Shown here in pieces: positions 9,317 to 21,300 of a DNA stretch of 64,000 bases (positions are counted from its first letter, which is position 1; the number at the start of each line of letters is the position of its first letter). Source of the DNA: Synanceia verrucosa (Eukaryota; Chordata; Actinopteri; Perciformes; Synanceiidae); the NCBI GenBank assembly GCA_029721515.1, contig CM056562.1, positions 7,862,767 to 7,926,766 of the forward strand, written 5' to 3'. The position numbers and the translations under genes were made by a program. Below the pieces are notes generated by a model that was given only the letters and a program-made list of their open reading frames with translations, was not told the origin of the DNA and ran no database searches.

Positions 9317-12300
9317 AAAACCTGAGACTTAGAGCGCTGGAAGGTTTAAAACAGTCATGAGTGCAGTCAAGACGTGACTGACTGTCACACTGACATACAA
9401 ACCTGCAGTTATAAACCTGAGGTTTTCAGTGCTGAGGCAACACAGCAGGAGATTTGTATCAAATCATTTTGGTCTATAAATTAAATAGTTCAATAATAAA
9501 TAGTTCAAAACCACATCACATTTCCCTAAAGCCCAAGCTGTCAAATATTTATTTTTGTCTGAGCAAACCACTGTCATACATTTTTATTATCATAGAAAAA
9601 CCAGCAAATACTGGCATTTTTGAGCATTCACAAGATCATTTTACTTTTTTCTTGAAAATTTAATCAAACCATGAATTGATTATCTGAATAGTTGACTATT
9701 ATTTTGATTGATTACATGACTAATTGTTCTTTAATGAAATCCAGGCAGAGATCTCACAAATTAAGCAATGAATTCATGTAACATATTCCAACCATATGTT
9801 ATGGCAACATCCTTTCCAAAGAATAATAGCATACAGTATAGTCTACTGGTAGTCAACAAGAAGTTATTAAAACAGCAGCAACAGTTCCTCCATGCCTTAC
9901 AACATTCATTCAACCAGGTTCACAGGAGGCACCTCTTTACTGAGAGAAAAATCATTCTACACCCACAAAACTCTTTTCAGATGCAGTTAAAAACACACGT
10001 TTGACAGTCCTTTAATGAGCCTGAGCTCTGTTAAGGGCACAGCAGGTCAGCTCTGTGAATCTGCAGCAGCACAGTCTCATGTAGATGCTCTTCTTAAATC
10101 CAGAAAGTTTTAGGCTAAGAAAATGTACGCAGCAGAGGAGTCCTGTCATCCCACCAGAGGGACTCTGTGTGAATATTGACTGAAACTAACAGAGCATCTC
10201 ACTTACAATGTGATCTTTAAGTACATATTAAACGCTGACAAGTTATGGTTAAGCTGAAGTGGAATAACCCCCCCAGAAACAAGCTGTTTTTGAAGACGAG
10301 AAGAGAGACGTAAATGGATCCACTCAAATGCAACAATAATCCAGGACTCATGTCATCCTCATGCTGCTCTTGGCACAAAACCTCACGCTTTAACTGGAGC
10401 CTTGGTGGTGTTCACACTGTGCACACGTCTTAATTCAACATGAAGGATTGCATTGTCCACCGGGGCTTGAGAAAGGTCTATGAGTGCTGTGCTTTACACA
10501 CAGCCTTCACGAGTGATCGTCCAGCCCAAGGTAAAGCTGTTTTTCAACACTCCTGAAAAGATGACATTTTCCCCTCCTCATCTGTGTTTAAGCTTTACAC
10601 ATTTAAATTACTCCAGGTATCTGATATGTATTTTTCAATGAAATAACGAGGAGCAGATCTATTTTCATCTACTTGCATGCACTGCCTCATTGTAACAGAT
10701 ACAGGACAGGTATTAACTGGCACACAGACATTAACTAGAAAAAGTTTTAAATGAGACATTTTGGCACAAAAAGCAGGGTAGGCTGTGTCAGCTATCACAA
10801 TGAGGTTGTTATACATTTTCTACTGAAGAATTCATGTCCTGTAAGACGTCTAAATCTGAACAGAGTCGTCCTCCTCTGTGTCTGACCTACCAGCCTCAAT
10901 CCAGCCAGTCATTATTTTGTTTTTTTCTAGAAAGCTGATACGCATGAAACCATCCAAGTCTAAATAAAAGCAGATGTTTGTGCTGCTCAATGCCAGAGTA
11001 AAGAATTATTCAGATCATTTACCTGGGTAACATACCCATACACTCTTACACTAAAAATACTCTTACTCTTCTTAAAACTGGCCCGCGTCTGGCACTATTA
11101 TATTACATAACAGACATATTTTACATCATGCTTTATTGTGGGGGATCAAATATTTTGGGAACCACTGATTAGTGATCTTTACCTACCTAATATAGTGTTG
11201 TATAAGCTCATCATATGAGTAATCTGAAAATCAATTATATATGTAACTATATAGCTGCAAGAGAAATGTAGTGGAGCAAAAGGTAGCCAACGATATTGGT
11301 AAGATCTATTTTAAACCTTGTAGGGCAAGTGACTATTTTTGGTAATTTCCTTTACAAGTGGCCACCCTCCTGTACCTCAGTGAGGTCTGGAAAGCTCCAG
11401 AAGAAGCTCATCTTCATCTGTTGAAAGCCTGAATTGAAATTTTTGAAAATGTAACAACAAAAATAAACTCTTGTTATGGCCTCCAATAACATTTTTGAAT
11501 TTCAAAGTATTTCAATGAGTGCCCTACAAAGGGTTAAATAAAAATAAATCTAGAAACAGAAATACTGCACTTGATTAAGTGTACTTCCACACTGCTGCTG
11601 CTGGAGATCTGAGAGTTTGAGTTTGTTTTGATCTGCACACCTCCCTGTAAATCCGTCATGCTTTTGTTTCACATCTGGGATGAAGTGATGCTGTTAATCC
11701 AAAGCCAGTGTCTTCCTCTGTATTTAAAGCCACGCATCTCCATTGATTTCCTCGTGCACCCTGCTGTGGCACACATAGTGCCGACATCCAAACACAACTT
11801 TCCCCACTGTGCTAATAGAGATTTGGATGCATCACCAAATCCACCGGACGGATGGATTTATGTCCACTGCATCCGATACTGCTGGCTCAGCAGACAGCAG
11901 CCCCTTACTCAGGAGCTGGGTCACTGCTGTCGATATGCAGACAAGCAAGAGGGCCGCAGTGTCTCTGGTACCCAACACTTTGCTACAACCTTTAATATGA
12001 CCACACAGGTGGGGCAAGTTTTAGACCATTGATTTCCATTTGCATAGATTTTACATTAGTGCAGACCATTTTTAAAGAGTACCTCGGTTTCCAGATTGAT
12101 CTCCATTCTTTCATTCCACTCCAGTGGTTTCTGTTCATTTCAGCGTGAAAATCAGGAGAGTAAAAATTTGCCATGGATCATCCATCACAGTGAGCATTTC
12201 TCATATCTGACATGTGGTAATGCAGCGTGAGCACGGACTGATTTTAAAACTATCCAAGGATTCTGTGACATGAGAAATGAATAAATCCACTGTACTGTTT

Positions 12301-15300
12301 TACACTCATGTTTGTTCACTGGTTATCTCTCAGGTCAGCATATCTCTCAGAGACAGAGACTTTATTTTTCAGCATGGTAACCTCAGAGAACCTCAGAAGC
12401 CTTTGAAAGTGCTCAGAAAAACATAGACAGTTAAATAATTATGTGGCAAACTTCACCTGCTGAGGAAGACCATGTGATATGACCAAAAGCTCCAGGAGTG
12501 AAATTTGTTTTGGCAACATACAGCCTGTGCCTACACTGATTTTTTTTAGCAGTCAGTGTCCACACAAATAACCTCAGTGTGCCCTATTTCAGGTCCCAGC
12601 AGGTTTATTTTCAGATAGAATTGACAGCTGCCTTAAATACACTGCAGAATCAGCATAGACACCTGTGGTTTCGTTTAGAAAATGGTCAGGAGTAATGTGC
12701 AGTAAAATATATATATGACTTGAATTCAATGGGCTATGCTGTACATACACAATGCTCCATTTAAGCTGAAAATAAATTCCCATTTTAAAATATTAAAAGA
12801 TCATTTATGACAAAGTAAAAGCTACAAACTTGGTACGATGTATAAATTCTTGAGTGAGACAAACCTGGTCTACTCTGTACGATGACGGCTGGCGTGGCAG
12901 ACTGAGAAAAGGTGGCACTTGAGGTGGTGAGAGGGTGGTGTGGGCAGGCAGGAGCCTGTGGTGGGCTGGCAGAGGAGGCAGGGTGGGTTGACCCACGCTC
13001 AGGGACACCGGCATGGGCTGGCTGATGTGTAAGGGCTGGTAGAGAGGCAGTCTGCGCAGGCTGTGAGAGTGGAAGTTATGTGGGGGGAGAAGAGGCTCGG
13101 CACTCAGAAGAGATGGCTGAAAAGAAGATGAGAGGAGGGTGTTTTTATTCGTATAATACTTTTTGACCTTTAACTTTACCCTAGATACCCTCTGTAATTG
13201 TATTTTGAGTAGACAGTCGTGGAAAACTCAAGAGAGCCATGACATTATGTTCTTTACAAGTGTATGTAAACGTTTGACCACAACAGTAAATTAGTTGTCT
13301 TTAATGAAACAAAATGTTACAGATTTGCTGGTGAAAGCCTCTAAAACAAAAAACAGCTTTATTTACAAAATTCAATACAAATGAAATCTCTTTGGATTTT
13401 AGATTTTTGGGCAGAAGGGCTGTCCTTGACCAAAGAAATTCTTTATTGATTAACACTACGATTGTATAGACTAATTTATTAGTTGATTTAATCTACATAT
13501 CTTTAAAACTGAGTAGGGCTGTTGAAGTTATCTCGTTAATGCGATAAATTGCAGTTTGTCCAAGTAGAGTTACTGTTGCCCAAATTTGCTCATTAAAGCG
13601 GATAAATTGTGTTAATGTGTTAATTTTGACAGTCCTAGAAATAAGTCATTGTACATGAAAGAGGCACAAAAAAAAAGACTAATCATCTTAAAAATCCAAA
13701 CAACCGATTGTTTGACTAATCGCGTTAGAGGGGGCATTCATACTGGGCAGGGTGGCACTGTATTTCTGTGTCACATATCTGTGTCAATGTGTAAATTGAT
13801 ATAATAGCTGTGGGAGAAAATATGATACAGCAAAGTGTTGCGAATATTTGCGTGGTAATATTATATCGATGCACGGACATCAAGTTGATCTTTAAGTATG
13901 GAAAATAATTCAACGGATTGGACAGCCTCTTTTCTGTCTTTCTGAGGTTGTCATGTGAAGATGTTGGTATCAAATAAAACCAGAAGTCCTAAGAAATGGT
14001 TAGGACACTAAATAACCAAAGTTAGGCGAATTTTGACAAGGAAAAATTACCATGGTGTTTCCAAAGGGATCCTCTGACCTCTGTGAACGAAAACTCTGAT
14101 TAAGATGTAGACAAACTGCATAATTTGCAGTTGTAAAAAGGTAATAAATCACTATAAAATACTAAAACAATGGTTAAGATACCAAATAAGATTGCATTAA
14201 GTTTCATGATAACATTGTGCAGAGCAGATGTGAAAAGTAAAACTCCTCTTCAGCCATGAAACGCTTATTAGAGTGAAATAGCTGAAGTCAGAGACTGTCG
14301 TAAAACTGGAGAACAATGTTATTAGATGTGACGTTCTGAAATTGAAAAGCCAGAGTCTGACCGCATGTCCTGACCAGCTGTTACCCCGCCGCTCCAGAAC
14401 AAACCAATAATGCATAAAATGGCCAGAAAGGATTTGGCATACACACAACGCCAATGTATTCAAAGAGAGATGCTGACTGACATCTGGACGTCAGCGACTG
14501 GCTGAACCAGTCACCATAACAAGACCGGACAGGCTGTTTCAATTAGTCACTGTGGAGGACACAGGATGAACTTGATGAACTTCTGCACGGAATTATAATG
14601 TAAATACAACATTAATACAGGACACTTTCATGATACAGGACAGTAAGAACACAAATCCACATGCACACACTCACAAATAGAAATGCCTCACATACACATG
14701 ATGATAGGTAATCTCCCGCTGTGCACATCACTCCCAACAAACAAATCAAAACCTGCTTTCTTCCTCCGCCTGGATCAACTCAGCTCCCTACTCATTAAAA
14801 AATCTTTTTATCACAAACAACATATTAAAGGGGTTCAAATAACAACAAATGGAAAAATCTCTCCATTACAGTTTCTCTGCCTCCTGTCAACAAAGCGACA
14901 TAATTAATATTTCTCCGAGAGAGATGTACAGTGGGGAAGAATCAATTACCTGGCATCTTGTTTTGTCAACAAGCCTGGAAGCATGACAGCTCTAAAGCGA
15001 AGCTTGGAGGTAAAGTTAGTGAAGGAATCCAATAGAGCATGATTACAAACGAAATCAAATCAAATGGGCCGTGACAGGAATGAGCACACAAACACACACA
15101 TACAGCAAACATAAGGAGCTATATAAATATGCAGTATGCACCGATACACACTGATTAATGCAGTGCCAGACTGGAAGGAGTGACTCACCTTATAAATGCT
15201 AGCTCCAGAGGGTTTGGGTGGAGGCTTGCGCTGTGGGGTGGGCCTGAACATGGACTGAGTCCTGATGGGGCTGGTGGGCCTGCTGGACTCCACAGATCTA

Positions 15301-18300
15301 GAAAAAACATATAAGTCTTATGTTTTATGTGTTTGTTTTCATGCTGGGGATGAGGAAAAGGCGTTGTTTGGTTGTTTTGATGTGGAATTATACAGTTAGT
15401 GTGCTCCCTACAGTGTTGACGCTTACTGGAGTTACTGCCTGATACAAAAGTAATGTAGTGTTGTGGATGGGGCCGGCACCTAAAAAAAATCCATATCTTT
15501 TTCAAGTGTTAGAATTAGAATTAGAATTATAAGAATTGACTGGTAGCTGGAGAGGTGCCAGTTCCTCCTCCTGGAAACTTTTTAAGTGCAACAAAAGGCA
15601 GCGCCCTGACCTCTGACAGCGTATAGGTCCTGTATGAGTGTGAGTGTGTGTTTCAAACCTGTGTGTAATGTGCAAAAAATAAAAAATATCAACAGAGTGA
15701 AAAATGAGTGAATTTTCCTTTTATGGAGTCAATAAAAGCATCTTTGTCTTCTTCTATGCTCTCGCTAAAACCACCAGACTAAAAAAAACTTGCAATTATT
15801 ACCTCACAGAACATGAGGGTGCTGGTCTAACGCCGCCTCGATTGTTTGTTTGTGCTTTAGTGTGACCGATCGAGAATCAAAGAGCCGTGATCTGTGAGGT
15901 AAGGTTTCAGTGTGGTTGCTTTTGCAAAGAGCAAAGATAATGGCTTCAGTTCCTGGTTGTGTTTCATATGTTTATTGGTGCTTATTTTAAGTGGCAGAAG
16001 CACATAGAGTTGTTTCCATGTGGTAACTCCTGTCTGCTTCTCCAAGCTGAGGGTGAGCTGAGCATCACCTACTGTGGTACTACAGACTCAAAACACTCAA
16101 ACTATTCCTTTCAGTGTCCAATCTGTGTCTGTTGTTTTTGTTTGAACAACATTCATTTCAAGTATACAGAAATTAATTATCTTAATATATTCACAGTTTA
16201 ACTGTCAATCAAACCATAAACAGTCCTAATGAGGCACATTGGCTGGTTATTATAGAGTAACATCTAATCTTGTATTTTCTGCAAACTTTAATTTTGATCC
16301 ATTTAGTTACTAAGAATTCATGTTTTCAGTGGGTTCTAAAGGACCAAACTATTTGTTTGATTGATTGGTTTGGCCATGTACATTTATAATTTAGAGAAAG
16401 TTGTTTGCATATAGTGTATATTCACAACTTTTACTGTTGATGAAAACCAAACTTTTTTGTGTTTCTCGGCTGATCATAAAATAATACAATAATACAATCA
16501 TACAATAAAAGTTGTAATGGGACACCCCTAACAAAAAATATTATGATAGAGACCTGTGTCAATAGAGGATAGCAGCCAAAGTAAAAGCGTCTGCTTCCAT
16601 TAAAAAGGTTAAATATCAGTCACTTTCAGCAAGAACAAGAAATGAAAAATCTCTAAACAGCCTCTCTACATGCGACTGAGACACAATCACACCTCTCTCC
16701 TGAAGACACATCTCACCTGAGTTTCTCCAAGGTGCTCTTTTTATTGGTGAAGAGGAGACGCAGCAGAGTCTTCCTCTTCAGAAAGATGACGATGGTGATT
16801 ACCAGGAGGCTGACCAGCGTCACCAGGATTGCCACAGAAATGACCACACTGTCGGCTGATGCCACATACGACAACACGCACATTAATACACACACACGCA
16901 CATCTACAGCACAGAATGACAGGACATGACGTAAAGACCGTTACAGCTCGGCCACGGTTGGCAGCAACAGTTTGTCATTCACATTTCTTATTATTGCTGG
17001 GTGGAGGGGGAGCTATAGCAAAGTCCAGTACAAACCACACATCAATCCAGTGCTGACTCGTGCAGAGAGGGATGAATGAGGTGGTGGATGAGGACTGAAA
17101 TGAAATCGTCCACACTACCTGCCAGCCTCATTGGTCCGCTGTCGATGCTCCCACCAAAGCCTGCTTTCTCACAGAACGGAGGGGCCCTGTGTGCTTCACA
17201 GTGGCAGTTCTTCTTGTTGTTGCACACCTGTGAACAAGGTGATTCACTGTATAACACTTGCTATATTGACGGTCCTCCTGCGTTAAATTGCATCAGAAGT
17301 TATTTGTCTTCTTCCCATTAAACTTCAGATATAAATGACATGGGTCAATCCACATATAACAAGATTAATTGGTCTATTTTTCATAAATACACCATTCTCA
17401 ATCAGACGTTCAATATAAGAGGTCACTGGCTCTGCATGTGTGTGCCGTGAGCTATAATAGATAAAACATGTGCATGGGAGAGTCCATCCAGTAAAGCCTC
17501 AGGTTTCCAGTGCGGAGGTTCGATCCAGAAGGATTCCCTGGTGAGGTAACGTGGTCCAGCTCTCAGCTGAATGGAGAGGAGCTGCAGAGGGGAGCTGTGC
17601 AGCTGTGGGGGATTCACATTCAGCACAGACGTGCAGTCAAGTGGCTTTGCCGCCTCCAGGCCACGGACACTCCTTCACACTGGGTGACAGGGTTAAGAGG
17701 CTCAGAGGGAGGTTTGGATTTATGTGTGTGAGAAGGGAAATGTTACAGCATTAAAGCAAATAACTTGATTTTCTCATTTTTTTTCTTGATTTAAAATCCT
17801 CCTGAGCTAAAGATGAATCCAAAAAGAATTATACAGAGACTGATTATATCCACTGTATACTCGATAATAAGGTTACTTCTACTATTGAATATAGTTGAAA
17901 TGGAAATGAAATGATTTACTGATTGTTGTATTAGATGCAGACTCTATCATGGCTCTATCATCTCAAATCAACACATCCATCTACTGCTTATCCTCATGCG
18001 GTCGCGGGGGGGCTGGAGCTCATCCCAGCTGGTTTAAGGTGAAAGGCAGAGTACACCCTGGACACCCCAGTGTCCACCTCATCACAGGGCACATAGAGAC
18101 AGACAACCATTCACACTCACATTCACACCTACGGTCAGTTTAAATTAGCCAATTAACCTAATCCCCATGCATGTTTTTGGATGGTGGGAGGAAGCCGGAG
18201 TACCCAGAGAGAACCCACGCAGACACGGGGAGAACATGCAAACTCTACACAGAAAGACCCTGGGCCCGGGATTCAAACCCGGTACCTTCTTACTGTGAGG

Positions 18301-21300
18301 CGACAGTGCTAACCACTACAGCACCATGCCGCCCCGTATGCAGGTTGGTGTGGCCGTAAACAAATCAACACATTCTTTGTTTTATTATATATAAGATGAA
18401 ACTTGATTATGTTGAAGATGATGTTGATATGGGTGTGGAGAAGGTATAGGAAATCAATAAATATAGTGTACAGTAGATACCAAGTTAGCTGAATGCAGTC
18501 AATACATGCCTGGCTAAGATAAGGTGAGCTGATATACAGGTAACAATATTCTCTCACAGTATATTCAGATAATCACTACTTCTGCAGGTAGGTCTCAGAC
18601 TAAGCAAGGTGTTTGAGAAAATAGCAGATAAATTGATTTGGCAGATACCTCTGCAGGGGGGTGGAAGATGCAGCTCAAGTTCTCTCTCTCAACATGAAAA
18701 TATCTCTCTATTCTTGCAGAGTATTTTCTATGTCATTCTTGTTATTGCAGTGAGCCCATGATAGCTTTGTTGTTGAGCATAACGGTATGTTTTATTCATG
18801 ATGTAATTTCAGGGGTGTTTGGCTATTTACAGGATAAACTTAAGGAACATGTGGTTTGTCATTGTATGTGAAGTCTGCTAAGTAGATAACCATAATTGAT
18901 GACAAAGATCAGAGGTTACTATAGGCTAAACTAGCCGCTGATGAATGTTTCTGAAAACTAAACAAGACAGTAAATGAAACGTAAATGCAACCCCAGTTGA
19001 ATTACTACCACTTGAGAAAGGTGATCATTACTTGGGTGTGCAGCTATTGTGATCTCTCCCTGCAGTGCTGCTCTGCATCGTCTCTCAGTATATAGACAGA
19101 AGATGATGGAGAACATCTTAAGTAGCCCATATATGATTCTGTTAAGGGGATTGATTTCACCTCAGTAGGACAATGAAGATTGACTGTACCGAACAGGAGC
19201 ATCTGCCCTACCTCGCACTGACTGTAAATGCAGGCAGTAAGACAGTCTTAATTTTGTTCCGGTCAAAAAAGTGACTAAATCGATAAATACAGAGCCCTCC
19301 CAGAGGTGTTGTGCACAGTCTGTTTCACAGGCTACAGTGTATAATTCAACACCAAATATTGAGTGAGTAGATACTTTGTACTCACCCCACGTCCATTGCA
19401 CTTCTCAGAGCACTCATGTACACCAAAGACACTGACATTTTGGCACTGGCGATTCAGGCACACCTACAAAGAGGAAAGAGGGCAGCATCATTAGACATGT
19501 TTAAGAGGTATTGTATTGGAAAACCACTGAAGAAGAACACAAAAAAACTAGAAGAAGAAGAAGTGAGGTTTTAAGGCTGGATAATATCAGTCTTGTATGT
19601 GCACAGCTTTAGCAGCAGATGCAGGATAGACACAGCAGCTTTTGGCCTGCATTAGCAAAAGTCAAATTGTCACTGCTGGGTGGGCCGCATGCTCCTTGAC
19701 ATTTTTGAGAAGACAAAAAGCCCATGAGAAAGACTGACCTTCAGGCTGGCAACATTTCCAGAGAATGAGGAGTTCACTCACATCTGGCAGAAACAGCAGT
19801 CAGGAGACATGCTAACCTGGCAAGCAACCACGAAAGCTTCCTGCTGAGGTCTCTGGTAAGAATAAACTACTTATTTTCTTTCTTTCTTTCTAATTCTTTT
19901 CTAATTTTAGATAATAGCATTTATTGTTACACTATCATCATCACCCCAAAAATCCAGTATCCAGTCATGCATAGCACCTCCCAGAGGCCCATTCTGACCA
20001 TTCTGAGATGTGAAAACTTATTACTATATTTCTAAGAAAACACAGTCTCACACAACTGGATTTTTAAATTTCCATCCAGGAGGGATGGTATAGTATGTGC
20101 AAGAGTCCTCAGGCACAGAGTATTAACTCTAACTAACTTGCTGTTTTTGCACTATTTACTTACTGAGACAAAGCAGCAGAGGAAGTTGGTAACACGGCCC
20201 ACATGAGCCCTGCATCATATGCTCTCACAACCACTCGTCCATTAATGCAGGACTGAGAACAGATACTGTAACCTCATCTGGAGAGACAATTAAGGAGGCA
20301 AGTGCTCCGGGGCAAAGCTCTTTTCCTGCCTCTTTCTTGGCTGAAAAAGGCCCTGATGTCACTGGCGTGGTGAGAGAGGTTTTGGAGGCAGCACATAGAA
20401 AGGCAAAAGCTGAGAGGAGGCACGCGTAATAAAATAAGTGGTTACCCTAAGAGTGTTGTCCAGCACTGAGCATGATCTGTGTTTATGGATCAGTGGATTC
20501 ACTCAGGAGTTAACTTTATTAGCCCTTTCCTTCTGGAAGGGCAGCCTCTCAGTTTCTGTTTTGGCATACTGCAGTACTCTTCATTCAGCAAGCAAAGAGC
20601 AATTACAGTAGGCTCATTTAGTTGTCAGCCTTTTGGGGTCTCTAGAGGTCAAATAATATAGATGCATGCTGTGGTTATTGGACTATAAACACAATGACCT
20701 TATACATTAATACACATTAGAAAATAGCAGGGATGATCTTTAGACCGAACGTTCAATCAGACGTCTTGAGCCTTGTCTTCACAATGATAACCTGATCACC
20801 CACCATGCCATCTCCACACTTTGTACCAGCCAGGACTAGTCCAGGATCAGGCATGTCATCGCCCAGATAAACGTGCGTTCCTCGACACAGGATGCGCCCT
20901 CCTTCTTGTAGTGGGATGTTGGTTTCAATAGAAACGGCGTTTGTTCCGATCACTGGCCGATTTGCTCCCCCTTGACACTGAATTTTACCACACTTTGCGT
21001 CCCTTTATTCAACACAAACATGAAACACACACAGTAAAATGCCTGATCAATAGCATCAAACATAAAGGCCTGTCGATCACAGACAAAGATAAGTAACTGT
21101 AGAGACAGATGAAAGACTGCTGAAGAGAGCTGTAGTGCTTCAGTCCTCCAGTCATTAAAGCAATTGCATCAATTAACAAAGAGCTTGATTACAGAATTCA
21201 CCCGAAGGGAGAAGATCTTCAGAACAATTAGCCTACAAGAATAGTGTGAACTGATTCATGAACACTTTCCTAGCCTGTAATTAGCTACTATCTTCTTCAA

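Noticed and set aside
18171..18359. 62-codon frame beginning [12 protein letters not shown]
   Set aside because: It lies wholly in SINE copy 3. The same peptide appears from SINE copy 1, so it is repeat translation.
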